In this document: piece by piece, positions 39,667-49,909 of the stretch | Position numbering within the stretch: position 1 is the first letter of the stretch | How the letters are laid out: the number at the start of each line of letters is the position of its first letter | NCBI GenBank assembly: GCA_019351975.1 | Contig: JABBOG010000020.1 | Span: forward strand, 1 to 62,779 | DNA length: 62,779 nucleotides | Reading direction: 5' to 3' | Source: Acidobacteriota bacterium | GTDB lineage: Bacteria > Acidobacteriota > Terriglobia > Terriglobales > Acidobacteriaceae | Made by a program: the position numbers and the translations under genes | Notes under the pieces: model-generated | The model's database searches: none | Told to the model about the DNA's origin: nothing | Seen by the model: the letters and a program-made list of their open reading frames with translations, nothing else

Positions 39667-42666
39667 ATGCGATCCTTCCGTTTTGCCAAGGCTGCCCTTG
39701 CCGTGCCGGTGCTGTCCGTCAGTATCTTTGCATCCGCTCAAGTTACGACTTCAGCGCAAGCTTCGACTTCAGCGCAAGCTGTTCAAGCGATGAATGGGGA
39801 TTATGCACGTGATCCGCATCAGGCGGTGGATCAGGAGTATACGAAGAAGATCCACGAGTACACGACGGATCCGTCGTTTTTGTCGCCGTTAGTGGATTAC
39901 CTGCCGGCGTCGAAGACGGTGCCGACGCCGGAGAAGGTTTTGGGCGATGTTTCGGGTGCGCCGAACATGCTGCCGTATGCGGAGGACACGTACAAGTATT
40001 TTCGGATGCTGGCTGCGAGCTCGCCGCGGGTGCAGGTGGTGACGATCGGACATACGGAAGAGGGCCGCGAGATGATCGCGGTGGCGATTGCGGACGAGAG
40101 CTTGCTGAAGGCGCAGAAGGAGAACGATGCGCGGCTCTCGCAGTTGGCTGATCCGCGCAAGATCGGGATGGACGATGCCAAGGCAAAGCCGCTGATCGAT
40201 GCGTCGTATCCGGTGTACTACATTACGGGGACGATCCACTCGCCGGAGACGGGTGCGCCGACGGCGCTGATGGAGATGGCGTATCGGTTGGCGGTAGATG
40301 ATTCGCCGTATATCAAGTACATACGGTCGCACATGATTGTGCTGATTACACCGGTGGTGGAGGTGGATGGACGCGACAGGATGGTGGACATCTACAAGTG
40401 GCACAGGGCGCACCCGACGGAGGACTGGCCGCACCTGGTGTACTGGGGCCATTATGTAGCGCATGACAATAACCGCGATGCGATGGGCATGACGCTGGAT
40501 CTGACGCAGAATGTGCTGAATACGTATGTTGGGTGGCATGCGCAGGTGCTGCATGATCTGCATGAGTCGGTGCCGTTTTTGTATGACAACACGGTGGGCG
40601 ATGGGCCGTACAACGCGTGGATCGATCCGATTCTGGCGGGCGAGTGGGAGGAGTTGGGGTGGAACAACGTCAACCAGATGCAGGGATTTGGGATGCCGGG
40701 CGTGTTTACGCATGGCGACTTTGATACGTGGAGTCCTGGGTATCTGATGTTCCTGGCGGGTTTGCATAACGGGATCAGCCGGCTATACGAGACGTTTGGC
40801 AATGGAGGCGCGGACACGGAGAAGCGGATTTTGTCACCGGAGGAGTACTCGCGGACGTGGTTTCGGCAGAACCCGCCGCTGCCGGTGGTGATATGGTCGC
40901 AGCGGGACAACAACAACTATGAGGAGAGTGCGCTGCTGTCGACGCTGAGCTATTTTTCCAAAAACACGCATCACTTCCTGGAGGACTACTACGAGAAGAG
41001 CAAGCGGTCGGTAGAGAAGCCTGCGGTGGAGGGGCCGGCGGCGTATGTGCTGCCAGCGAACGATGCGGAGCTGAATCGGCAGGTGCAGTTGCTGGAGGTG
41101 CTGAAGAAGCAGCATGTGGAGGTGAGTCAGCTGACGGAGGCGACGACGGCGAGTGTGCCGGCGGCGAAACGCGGCGATGCGGCGACGAACGAGACGTTTC
41201 CGGCGGGAAGCTTCGTGGTGCGGCTGGACCAGCCGTACTCGCGGATTGCGGATGCACTGCTGGACAAGCAGTACTGGGCGCCGGATGAGGCGCAGAAGCA
41301 TCCGTATGACGACACGGGATGGAGCTTTGGAGCGCTGTTCAATCTGAAGGTCGTGCGGATTACCGATCCCGCGATTTTGACGGCGAAGATGACGCCGGTG
41401 GAAGATGCTGCGGGCTTGTCGGGGAAGGTGAGCGGGAGTGGGCCGGTGGTGGTAGTTGCGAACAGTGGGCAGAGCTCATTGCTGGCGCTGGTGTACAAGC
41501 TGAAGGACGCGCATGTGAGTGTCGCGGAGAAGGCGTTCGATGCGGACGGAAAGCACTTCGGTGCAGGGTCGCTGCTGATTCAGGATGCGCCGGATGGGAC
41601 GCTGAAGCCTGCGCTGGAGACGATGTCGCTGGATGCTGTGCGGATGGCGGCGATGCCTTCGGTGGCGACCCATGCGGTGAAGGCTCCGCGCATTGTGTTC
41701 ATGCACAGCTGGCAGCAGACGCAGACGGAGGGATGGTGGCGCTATGCGTTTGACCATGCGGGCGTGCCGTATGGGTACATCAGCACGCAGACGGCGGCGA
41801 AGGAGGGCGACCTGCGGAGCAAGTATGACGTGATCATCTTTGCACCGGTGGGGTATGCGACCTCGCAGACGATTTTGAATGGGACGCCGATGTACGGGAA
41901 TGCGACGCCGTGGGAGAAGACGGCGTTGACGCCGAACCTTGGGCTGCTGGATTCGACGGCGGACACGCGGCCGGGGCTGGGACTGGAGGGATTAGAGCAT
42001 CTGCGGCAGTTTGTGAAGCAGGGCGGGTTGCTGATTACGAGCGAGGATACGGCGCAGTTTGCGATCGACAGCGGTCTGGCGCCGGGCGTATCGACGGTGC
42101 ATGGTGCGGCGCGGGTGGTGGGGTCTGTGCTCCAGACGACGTTTGTGACGCCGCAGGCGGCGCTGGCGTGGGGATATGGGACGTCGGTTCCGGTGATGAG
42201 CGCGAACGGGATGGCGTTCAATGTGAGCAATGAGCAGGGGCGCGGAGGGTTTGGGCGGATGCTGATGGATCCGTATTCGCAGCGGCCAACGGGACGCGGG
42301 ACGCTGGAGGACAGCGATGTGGTGCAGGGACGAAAGAACGTCGCGCCGGAGGTGCTGCCGAAGGCGAAGCCGTGGGAGGCTGCGCCGCTGAATGAGGAAC
42401 AGATGCGGAACAATCCGGCGGTAATTCCAGCTGCGCTGCGGCCAGAGGTGATCCTGCGGTTTACGGACGCGAAGCAGATGCTTGTATCGGGGCTGCTGGA
42501 CAATGCGAGCTCGATTGCGGAGCGCGCGGTTGTGGTGGACGCGCATCTGGGCGAGGGGAATGTGCTGCTGTTTGCAAATAATCCTGTGTATCGCGGAGAG
42601 ACTGTGGGAAGTTATCCGATGGTATTCAACGCGATTCTTGACTACCAGCATCCAGGACGACCGTAA
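39667..42666 (+). CDS. Secreted M14 zinc carboxypeptidase-family protein
   Basis: A 999-residue exported protein. The signal peptide is RFAKAALAVPVLSVSIFASAQ-like (residues 4-25), followed by a short SAQAxTSAQA repeat. The M14 domain (about 95-360) has the zinc-binding HxxE as His191-Ser-Pro-Glu194 in TGTIHSPETGAPT and a later ligand candidate in LHESVPF (His299). The remaining 600 residues hold a second domain resembling the glutamine amidotransferase-like domains often joined to such proteins (LLITSEDTAQFAID, VVVANSGQSSL). It likely trims extracellular peptides or peptidoglycan. A leaderless start is suggested. A strong terminator follows at 42709-42745. Confidence 0.85.
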   Translation: MRSFRFAKAALAVPVLSVSIFASAQVTTSAQASTSAQAVQAMNGDYARDPHQAVDQEYTKKIHEYTTDPSFLSPLVDYLPASKTVPTPEKVLGDVSGAPNMLPYAEDTYKYFRMLAASSPRVQVVTIGHTEEGREMIAVAIADESLLKAQKENDARLSQLADPRKIGMDDAKAKPLIDASYPVYYITGTIHSPETGAPTALMEMAYRLAVDDSPYIKYIRSHMIVLITPVVEVDGRDRMVDIYKWHRAHPTEDWPHLVYWGHYVAHDNNRDAMGMTLDLTQNVLNTYVGWHAQVLHDLHESVPFLYDNTVGDGPYNAWIDPILAGEWEELGWNNVNQMQGFGMPGVFTHGDFDTWSPGYLMFLAGLHNGISRLYETFGNGGADTEKRILSPEEYSRTWFRQNPPLPVVIWSQRDNNNYEESALLSTLSYFSKNTHHFLEDYYEKSKRSVEKPAVEGPAAYVLPANDAELNRQVQLLEVLKKQHVEVSQLTEATTASVPAAKRGDAATNETFPAGSFVVRLDQPYSRIADALLDKQYWAPDEAQKHPYDDTGWSFGALFNLKVVRITDPAILTAKMTPVEDAAGLSGKVSGSGPVVVVANSGQSSLLALVYKLKDAHVSVAEKAFDADGKHFGAGSLLIQDAPDGTLKPALETMSLDAVRMAAMPSVATHAVKAPRIVFMHSWQQTQTEGWWRYAFDHAGVPYGYISTQTAAKEGDLRSKYDVIIFAPVGYATSQTILNGTPMYGNATPWEKTALTPNLGLLDSTADTRPGLGLEGLEHLRQFVKQGGLLITSEDTAQFAIDSGLAPGVSTVHGAARVVGSVLQTTFVTPQAALAWGYGTSVPVMSANGMAFNVSNEQGRGGFGRMLMDPYSQRPTGRGTLEDSDVVQGRKNVAPEVLPKAKPWEAAPLNEEQMRNNPAVIPAALRPEVILRFTDAKQMLVSGLLDNASSIAERAVVVDAHLGEGNVLLFANNPVYRGETVGSYPMVFNAILDYQHPGRP

Positions 42667-42708
42667 CGAAGGAGGCAAGGTCAAAGGCATAGATGCACTT
42701 GCATTTAC

Positions 42709-42745
42709 GGGCGAGGAGCGAATGAGCTCCTCGCCCAATTTCGTT
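42709..42745 (+). terminator. Rho-independent terminator after the M14 gene
   Basis: GGGCGAGGAGC (42709-42719), loop GAATGA, GCTCCTCGCCC (42726-42736): a perfect 11-bp stem, then AATTTCGTT. The rest of the 307-base interval 42667-42973 holds the AT-rich leader of the TonB receptor gene and no gene. Confidence 0.85.
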
Positions 42746-42973
42746 CTCAGGCGATGGGAGATGACGTGACGGATGATCGCAAGATGAGCGTGTGTACCAG
42801 GCGATAAGCGCGCCGTGGATGCGCTTGGAGGGGTTGCAATTTAATTCACGCTCCTGTAAGAAAGTATCTACACACGAAATACAGGCCCGTTGAGCAATCA
42901 GTTCTAGGCCGACAATATATTTTTTTGTCCTAACAGCCGAATCAAGCTACTACCTTTTGGAGGCAAGCTTTCG

Positions 42974-45900
42974 ATGAGACGTATTGGTGCATTCGCAGTC
43001 GTGTTTTTATTTTCTCTCTGTACGGTTTTTTCTCATGCGCAAAATGCAACGACATCGCTACGCGGCATTGTGAAGGATCCCAGCGGCGCTGTGGTGCCGG
43101 GTGCGACGGTCCTGTTGAGCAATGGAGCGACTGGGCAGAAGCTGAGCACGGTTGCCGGCGCGACGGGCGAGTATCAGATCCAGCAAATTCCGCCGGCGAC
43201 GTATACCGTGACGGTTACGGCTCCGGGGTTTGGAACAAGTTTGAGGCTGGTTGAGTTGCTCGTGAGCCAACCGGCGACAGTGAACTTTGTGCTTTCCGTG
43301 AAAGGCAGCACGGAGACGATTGACGTTACGGAGGCGGCGCAGACGTTGAATACAACGGACGCTGCACTGGGAGGATCGGCTGACAATCAGCTCATTCAGG
43401 CGCTGCCGAGCGAGACGCGCAATGTGCCGGACCTGCTGTCACTGCAGCCGGGCGTGCTGTATCTGCCGCAGGACAACACGAGCCGCACGGGAGCGGTGAA
43501 CGGCGGACGGTCCGATCAGGGCAACATCACCATGGACGGCGTCGACGATAACGACCAGGTGAACGGATATGCGTTTACGGGAGTGCTGCGCGAGACGCAG
43601 GATTCGGTCGAAGAGTTTCGGGTGACGACCAGCAATGCGGATGCGGATGCGGGGCGGTCTTCAGGTGCTCAGGTCTCGCTGGTGACGAAGTCCGGAACGA
43701 ACCAGTTTCACGGCGCGGCGTACGAGTACTTCCGGCCGTCGAATACGGTGTCGAATCAATATTTCAATAAACAGGCGCAGTTGGAGAGCGGTTTGGAGAA
43801 CCGGCCGCCAAAGCTGATCCGTAACATTTTTGGTGCGGATCTGGGTGGGCCGATCAAGAAGGACAAGCTATTTTTCTTCGGTAACTATGAGGGTCAACGT
43901 CAGGCGGAGAGCCAGACGGTGACACAGATCGTTCCCACGGCGCTATATCAGCAGGGCGTGTTGCAGTACACGTCGGGTGGCAATGCAGAGCAGTTGACGA
44001 CGGCGCAGTTTGCAACACTTGACGGACTGAATGGATGTAATGTCTGCGGTTCGGCGACGTATCCGAGTGGCCCGGGAGCCAATCCGAACGCGCTGGCCTA
44101 CTTCAATTTGATGCCTGCGGCGAATGGCATTACGCAGGGTGACGGACTGAACAGCGGGTCCTACACCTTTGCGTCGCCTGCGCCGTTGACGTTGAACACG
44201 ACCATTGTGCGACTGGATTATGTGCCTTCGACGAAGCACAGGATTTTTGTGCGTGGGAATCTCCAGAAGGACACCACGGCGGGAACGGAGCAGTTTCCGG
44301 GACAGGGGCCTTCCTACGAGGAGATCTCGAATAACAAGGGCATCACAGCGGGCGATACATGGACGATTTCGCCGAATCTTGTGAACGATATTCGTTATGG
44401 TTTCGTTCGCGCCGGAACCGGGCATTCAGGTGTCGGTCAAGGGGACTATGTTGATTTCCGCTTTCTTGCGACAGCGACTGCGGAGACGCGTAATACGATC
44501 ACAAGCGTGCCGGTGAACAACATCATTGACAACTTCAACATCACACGCGGACGGAATAATATCGAGATTGGCGTCAACTGGCGGTTGATTCATCAGAACC
44601 GAGCGACGAATGCTTCTTCGTTCAATTCAGCTTCGAGCAATCCGTATTGGTTGAAGGGCAATGCGCCGAGTCCGCAATCGCTGGGTGGAAATGTGGCACC
44701 GCTGGATGGAGGTTTTCAGAACTCCTACAACATTGCGTACGCCAATCTTGTGGGAACAATTCCGTCGGTAACGGATGTCTACAACTATGCTGTGAGCAGT
44801 GCGACGACCGGCACACTACTGCCGGACGGCGCGACGATCGCGCGGCACTTCAAGGCAAATGAATATGAGGCGTTCATTCAGGACTCGTGGCGCGCGCTGC
44901 CGAACCTGACGATCACGGCTGGAGCGCGGTATACGCTTTTGGAGACGCCGTGGGAGACAACGGGGCAGGAAGTAACGCCGTTTGTTCCTGCGACGACGGC
45001 CAATGGCCCGACGACCGATACGCACACCTGGTACCAGGAGCGTGAATCACAGGCGCTGAAGGGGCAGATCTACGAGCCGGATCTATCGTTTGCTCCGGCG
45101 GGGCATTACTACAACAAGCCGGGCTTTTATCCGGAGAACAAGAACAATGTTGCGCCACGCCTGGCTGTAGCGTATTCGCCGGATTCGAAGACATCGATTC
45201 GGGCGGGCGCGGGTATTTACTTCGATCACTTCGGCGAAGGGCTGGTGAATATCTTCAGCCAGTACGGTGAGTTTGGTCTCGCAACTTCGGTGACTGATCC
45301 CTCGAATGTGTACACAGATGCAAGCTCACCGCGCTTTACGGCACGGAATGCGCTGCCGTTCAACAACGGCGTTGCACCTGCGACGACCAGTTATCCGTAC
45401 GTTGCACCCCTCGGGAACTTTGCGATCACGTGGGGACTCGACAGCAAGATCAAGACGCCGTACACGACATCGTACGACTTGTCGCTCCAGCATCAAATGC
45501 CGGCCGGTTTCACGGTCGAAGTGGCGTATGTCGGACGTTTCGGAACGCATCTGCTGCAGAGCCTGGATCTTGCGGAGCCGGTGGATTACACCGATCCGCA
45601 GGGTGGCGGGGACTACTATACGGCCGGAACGGCGCTCTCGAAGCTATCGGATCAGAACGGTGGTGATCCCACTGCGACGGTTCAGCCTATTCCGTACTTC
45701 GAACATGTGTTCCCGTACATGGCGAACATCGTTGTAACGAATCCAAATACAGGAGCGGTTGTTTATAACGGATCCGGCAAATCCGCTACACAAAACATTT
45801 ACTCAGAGGAGTGGGCACCGAATCGCTATGCTGCAGGAGAGACAACAGCTCTGGCAGATATCGATTTCTTCTGCAACTACGGATGCCCGGCTGGGTATCA

Positions 45901-46762
45901 GTCGAAGTTCTGGCAGGATCAGTTCTCCTCGCTGTATGCGCTGTCGAGCATTGGTAAGAGCTCGTATAACGCGGCTCAGTGGACGCTTCGGCATCCTACA
46001 AGCCACGGACTCACGTTGGATGTCAGTTATACCTTCTCGAAGTCTATTGACTGGGGTTCGGATGCGGAGCGGTATACAGAGTTGGCGCCCTCGACCAGTA
46101 ATTTGGTCGCCAACAGTAATATCTTGAACACCTGGAAGCCATATCTGAATAAGGCGGTGTCCGACTTCGATACGACGAGTCTCGTAACGATTGACTGGGT
46201 GTACCAGCTGCCAGTTGGAAAGGGCAAGACATTCCTCGGGACGGCAAACCCCATTGTTCAAGCATTGGTTGGCGGATGGCAGTCCTCGGGAATCTTCCGC
46301 ATGACGACGGGTCTGCCGTGGGATGTGATCGCGCCGGGCTGGTCTACAAACTGGCAGATCGAGTCGTATGGCGTGGTTACTGATCCGACGGTCCATGCGC
46401 AGAAGCACTTCGACGCGAGCGGAAATCCGAAGTACTTCGCGCATCCGAATGCGATCAACGCAGGGATTTATACCGGCGGTCCGATCCGGTTGCCGTATCC
46501 GGGTGAGGCTGGACAGCGGAATAACTTCCGTGGCGATGGCTACATCGATATGGACTCGGGGCTGACGAAGTCGTGGCAATTAGGCCGGTTCGGAGCGATG
46601 GTGTTCGCGTGGGAGGTTTATAACGTGACGAATACGAATCGCTTCGATCCTGTGACGATTCAGAACCAGTTGGCTGGCGGAACGCTTGGAACGGCGAGTG
46701 GTCTGCTTGGCGGCAATAATGCGCCACGACGGATGCAGTTCTCGTTGCGGTATAACTTCTAG
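42974..46762 (+). CDS. TonB-dependent receptor, Oar-like, with carboxypeptidase regulatory-like domain
   Basis: A 1262-residue outer-membrane protein of the type expanded in Acidobacteria. The signal peptide ends near FSHAQN. A carboxypeptidase-regulatory-like/CNA-B beta-sandwich follows (about 25-115; SLRGIVKDPSGAVVPGATVLL), then a plug domain (SETRNVPDLLSLQPGV, YEYFRPSNTVSNQYF), and a 22-strand-type barrel ending in MQFSLRYNF with the terminal aromatic residue. It is expected to import a large ligand, often a glycan or peptide, with TonB energy. No SusD-like partner is adjacent. GGAGG lies 11 bases before ATG 42974. The AT-rich leader (42880-42940) is unlike the surrounding GC-rich DNA. Confidence 0.92.
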   Translation: MRRIGAFAVVFLFSLCTVFSHAQNATTSLRGIVKDPSGAVVPGATVLLSNGATGQKLSTVAGATGEYQIQQIPPATYTVTVTAPGFGTSLRLVELLVSQPATVNFVLSVKGSTETIDVTEAAQTLNTTDAALGGSADNQLIQALPSETRNVPDLLSLQPGVLYLPQDNTSRTGAVNGGRSDQGNITMDGVDDNDQVNGYAFTGVLRETQDSVEEFRVTTSNADADAGRSSGAQVSLVTKSGTNQFHGAAYEYFRPSNTVSNQYFNKQAQLESGLENRPPKLIRNIFGADLGGPIKKDKLFFFGNYEGQRQAESQTVTQIVPTALYQQGVLQYTSGGNAEQLTTAQFATLDGLNGCNVCGSATYPSGPGANPNALAYFNLMPAANGITQGDGLNSGSYTFASPAPLTLNTTIVRLDYVPSTKHRIFVRGNLQKDTTAGTEQFPGQGPSYEEISNNKGITAGDTWTISPNLVNDIRYGFVRAGTGHSGVGQGDYVDFRFLATATAETRNTITSVPVNNIIDNFNITRGRNNIEIGVNWRLIHQNRATNASSFNSASSNPYWLKGNAPSPQSLGGNVAPLDGGFQNSYNIAYANLVGTIPSVTDVYNYAVSSATTGTLLPDGATIARHFKANEYEAFIQDSWRALPNLTITAGARYTLLETPWETTGQEVTPFVPATTANGPTTDTHTWYQERESQALKGQIYEPDLSFAPAGHYYNKPGFYPENKNNVAPRLAVAYSPDSKTSIRAGAGIYFDHFGEGLVNIFSQYGEFGLATSVTDPSNVYTDASSPRFTARNALPFNNGVAPATTSYPYVAPLGNFAITWGLDSKIKTPYTTSYDLSLQHQMPAGFTVEVAYVGRFGTHLLQSLDLAEPVDYTDPQGGGDYYTAGTALSKLSDQNGGDPTATVQPIPYFEHVFPYMANIVVTNPNTGAVVYNGSGKSATQNIYSEEWAPNRYAAGETTALADIDFFCNYGCPAGYQSKFWQDQFSSLYALSSIGKSSYNAAQWTLRHPTSHGLTLDVSYTFSKSIDWGSDAERYTELAPSTSNLVANSNILNTWKPYLNKAVSDFDTTSLVTIDWVYQLPVGKGKTFLGTANPIVQALVGGWQSSGIFRMTTGLPWDVIAPGWSTNWQIESYGVVTDPTVHAQKHFDASGNPKYFAHPNAINAGIYTGGPIRLPYPGEAGQRNNFRGDGYIDMDSGLTKSWQLGRFGAMVFAWEVYNVTNTNRFDPVTIQNQLAGGTLGTASGLLGGNNAPRRMQFSLRYNF

Positions 46763-46786
46763 CGCTGTGCGAAGATGATGGGCCTG

Positions 46787-46822
46787 GCGGGCGGAGCTTC
46801 GAGGCTTCGCCCGCTACGTTTT
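46787..46822 (+). terminator. Terminator after the TonB receptor gene
   Basis: GCGGGCG (46787-46793) pairs with CGCCCGC (46808-46814), with inner GAGC/GGCTT pairing, followed by TACGTTTT. It also separates the receptor from the convergent ECF operon. Confidence 0.75.
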
Positions 46823-46926
46823 GGAATGGAGCTGGAGCTCAGTTTCGGGGAAAGACGGACAAGCGCGAAGTCTCTGCGGGTATGAGAAACAGAGCGATGG
46901 CTTGGGTTTAGTGGATTTCGCCTGCT

Positions 46927-48555
46927 CTAGAATGTGCCGTCCTGCGATGGCGGACGAGGGGGCGCGGGCGGTGTCTGGGCACGCGATGGTGGGCGCGGAG
47001 GTGCGGGCGAAGCCGGGGTGCGGGTAAAGAGTGGCGGATTTGGGGGTAGTTTGGGAAGAGGAGCGACGGTGCTGCGACGGAGGGTGACGTCGCCGTCGGT
47101 GGTGCTGACGGTGACGGTGGGGCCGCCGCCGTTTACTGAACCGCTGAGGGTGTGAGCGTCGGAGGAACCCGATGGAGTGAGGTTGAAGTCGTTCTCCATA
47201 TCACCGTTGCGGTTCTTTGCGTTCGCGTTGAAGCCTGCGTTTCCGGGGAGTCCGAGGTCAACGGAGCCGCGCTGGTTCTGGATGGTGATGGCGTCGAGAG
47301 GTGCGGCGGCGGTTACCTCGATGCTGCCATTGCTGTTTGTGACGTCGATGCTGCCCTGAACGCGGTCAAGGGTGATGTTTTTGTCTGCGGTGCGGAGGAC
47401 GATGGGGCCAAGGAGAGCGGTGGCGTCGAGGCTGTCGTTGTCTACGCTGAACTGGTCGTCGAGGCGGGCGGCGCTGAACTGCGTGCGGCTGGTAATGAAG
47501 TGGACCGGGCCGTTGATGTGCTGGAGATCGGTCGAGCCGAAGAAGTCGCCTTGCATCGTCAAGCTTCCGGAGACGTCGGAGATGTCGACGTCGCCGCTGT
47601 GGCCTTCGATGGAGATGGGGCCGTGGATGCTGTGGAGGGTGATACCGGCGTCGTCGTTATTGATGTGGAGGGTGACGCTGTTGTTGATGCCGCTGAGGTT
47701 GACGTCGCCGTTGTTGGCCGAGAGGGTGATGGGCGCGGACATCTCGTTGATGGTCACGTCACCGCGATTGGCTTGAACGGTGAGCGGCGTGGTGCGTGGC
47801 AGCTGAATGGTGAGATCGGCCTGACCGCCGTCGATGGCATTGATGTCGAGGGTGAGAACGCCGTTGGAGGTGGAGAAGGTGGGTTGCAGCGAGCGTAGTT
47901 TGCGCTCGGCATCGGAGTTCTTCCAGGCGTAGGCCTGGGTATGAAGGCTGATGTGGATTTGGCCGTCACTGCTGGAGCCGGAGACGGTGACGTCGCCGTG
48001 GGGATTACGGATGAGGAGGCTGGAGGTGGAGGCGATGGGTTCGGTGATGGAGTTGTCGGCCTCGTGGCGGTCGCCGAAGATGTGATCGAGGCGGGTATAG
48101 CCGTTGCCGAAGGTGTGGTCGCTCCAGTCGAGGCCGTACTCGATGGAGCGGGAGGCAAGACCGGCGAAGGCGAGAAAGATGAGCAGAGAGACTGCGCCGC
48201 CGCCGAGTGCGCGCGCGGGGGCGACGGTGGGGTTGCGGGCGCGGTCAATGAACCATTCGAGCAGCAGGATGAGGCCGGCGGCGATCAGGATGGCAGGCCA
48301 GAAGCGGCCGTACCAGCGGATGGAGGCGGCCCAGGAGAGATCTCCCAGTTGGGAGAGAAGGAAGACGATGCCTAGAGCGAGAAGAATGAGTGGGCCGACG
48401 ATGGAGCGGCGTTGGAGGCTGCGGCGTTGCGCGCGAAGCTGGTAGCGCATGGCGCGCTGCTGCGCACGCAGATATTTTCGCTGGGAACGCATGGGTCTGC
48501 GGTCGTAGATGGGCGGCGGCTGACCGGGGGGAGGCGGTGGCGGGTAGGCGCTCAT
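46927..48555 (-). CDS. Membrane-anchored DUF4097 beta-helix protein
   Basis: A 542-residue protein and last gene of the ECF operon. A proline-rich N-terminus (PPPPPPGQPPP) and a very basic stretch are followed by three membrane segments (about 52-70, 82-100, 118-135), which resemble LiaI/LiaF-type N-terminal regions. Residues about 180-490 form a DUF4097 right-handed beta-helix of short repeats (GDVTVSGSSSDG, GDVTINEMSAP, GDVNLSGINNS, GPISIEGHSG, GSIDVTNSNG). The C-terminus is proline-rich. DUF4097 proteins are often found with envelope-stress regulators. It starts three bases after the upstream zinc-box gene ends, so it is co-transcribed with the sigma factor. Confidence 0.85.
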   Translation of the reverse strand: MSAYPPPPPPGQPPPIYDRRPMRSQRKYLRAQQRAMRYQLRAQRRSLQRRSIVGPLILLALGIVFLLSQLGDLSWAASIRWYGRFWPAILIAAGLILLLEWFIDRARNPTVAPARALGGGAVSLLIFLAFAGLASRSIEYGLDWSDHTFGNGYTRLDHIFGDRHEADNSITEPIASTSSLLIRNPHGDVTVSGSSSDGQIHISLHTQAYAWKNSDAERKLRSLQPTFSTSNGVLTLDINAIDGGQADLTIQLPRTTPLTVQANRGDVTINEMSAPITLSANNGDVNLSGINNSVTLHINNDDAGITLHSIHGPISIEGHSGDVDISDVSGSLTMQGDFFGSTDLQHINGPVHFITSRTQFSAARLDDQFSVDNDSLDATALLGPIVLRTADKNITLDRVQGSIDVTNSNGSIEVTAAAPLDAITIQNQRGSVDLGLPGNAGFNANAKNRNGDMENDFNLTPSGSSDAHTLSGSVNGGGPTVTVSTTDGDVTLRRSTVAPLPKLPPNPPLFTRTPASPAPPRPPSRAQTPPAPPRPPSQDGTF

Positions 48556-48558
48556 ATG

Positions 48559-49896
48559 CTAGAGGCCATCCTGCGAGGGATTGGAACGGGTGGAGTCGGC
48601 AGGTTCGGTGGAGTTGACATCAGCCCAGGAGGTGCGGGATGGATTTGATGCAGACCCGTCCGTTGTAGAGGCGTTTGTTGGCGCATAGGGAGGCGCGTAG
48701 GCGGGCGAGGCACCGATGGTGCGTTCGAGGAGGAGAAGACCGCCGAAGGTGATGAGGAGGATGGACAGGGTGAGACCGAAGGTGACGGTGAAATATGCAG
48801 CATGCAGGGCGAGCATTATGGCGATCACCATAAGAATGATGGGCCAGCGAAGGATGCAGACGGCGCGGGTGCCTACGCGAAGGCGGCGCGTGAGCGTCCA
48901 GAGAGCAAGGCCAGCGAAGAGCACGGGTGGCCACCAGCGTTCGGTCAGCTTCCAGTCGGGTAAAAGATTACCGAGGAGGACAAGGATGCCGAGACCGATG
49001 AGCCATAGAGCGCCGGTCGGAAACCGGCTAGCTGTGGGGTCGGGCAGTGGTTCGGCGTACGGACTGACGGGAGTGCCGGTGTAGGTTTCGGCGTATGGCA
49101 CGCTGTAGCCGGCTTCTCTTGCGGCCTGCGCTTTGACCTGGGCGGTGATGTTCGCAGCCATCGTTGCGGAGGGATCGGGTGGGGGCGCGGATGGGAAGGC
49201 CGTTGGTGGGACGTAGCCGACCCAGTCCGGGGCTGGGCCTACGGGGATGGGGTTGTAAGGGGCTGCGTTCGGCGCGGAATACGGTGGGACAGGATTCGGG
49301 TTTGGCGACGGGGGAGGGTTTTGGGGCCAGTGCGGAGGTGGTGGCGTGCCGGCGGGTTTTGGCGCGGCGGGGCCCAAGGGGCTGCGGCCGAAGCCCATGC
49401 GCTCACCGATGTCGTTGAAGCCGAAGGCGTTGGGGAGCGGAAGGCCATCCCGGCGTGCGACGGCGGTGTGGTAGGCCTCGAAGACCATGTAGAAGATCCA
49501 GCCTGCGATGAAGAGGCCGAAGATTCCGTTGACGTCGCTGAGAGAGACGAGGACGGCGAAGATGACGAGGTGCACGATGCCTTTGGCGAACTGACCGTTG
49601 TACATGGCACCGACGCCGGGGATAAAGCCGAGAATGGCGGCGAGAACGGGGCTGGGCTCGTCCGGGGCTGGGGGCTGCGGCGGAACGGCTGTCGGGGGGA
49701 CGCTGGAATAGTTGGTGGAGGTTGCGCCAATGCGCGAAGCGAGGCAGGGTTCGCAGAAGACGGCTGCGCCAACGGGGCGGGCTGTTGCAGCGGTGAGCGG
49801 TGTGCCGCAATCCTGGCAGAAACCGCCACGCTCGCTGGAGGCCGCGCTGGGGGTTGGCGGTGTCGTCCATTCGGATTTTGTTGTGTCGTCGCTCAT
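48559..49896 (-). CDS. Zinc-box multi-pass membrane protein
   Basis: A 445-residue protein, third gene of the ECF operon. The N-terminus has a four-cysteine zinc-binding motif (FCQDCGTPL ... FCEPCLASR, residues about 25-52), similar to B-box/zinc-ribbon modules. A TM2-like pair of spans (VLAAILGFIPGVGAMYNGQF, GIVHLVIFAVLV) follows at about 80-125, then a long proline-rich linker (about 150-300) and four C-terminal spans (about 312-415), of which LLLITFGGLLLLE-like segments resemble the LiaI/DUF5668 type. ATG 49896 was chosen since the frame upstream lacks homology and overlaps the anti-sigma gene. It may sense or transmit envelope state, which is inferred from context. Confidence 0.75.
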   Translation of the reverse strand: MSDDTTKSEWTTPPTPSAASSERGGFCQDCGTPLTAATARPVGAAVFCEPCLASRIGATSTNYSSVPPTAVPPQPPAPDEPSPVLAAILGFIPGVGAMYNGQFAKGIVHLVIFAVLVSLSDVNGIFGLFIAGWIFYMVFEAYHTAVARRDGLPLPNAFGFNDIGERMGFGRSPLGPAAPKPAGTPPPPHWPQNPPPSPNPNPVPPYSAPNAAPYNPIPVGPAPDWVGYVPPTAFPSAPPPDPSATMAANITAQVKAQAAREAGYSVPYAETYTGTPVSPYAEPLPDPTASRFPTGALWLIGLGILVLLGNLLPDWKLTERWWPPVLFAGLALWTLTRRLRVGTRAVCILRWPIILMVIAIMLALHAAYFTVTFGLTLSILLITFGGLLLLERTIGASPAYAPPYAPTNASTTDGSASNPSRTSWADVNSTEPADSTRSNPSQDGL

Positions 49897-49909
49897 GTGG
49901 GTAGATTCC

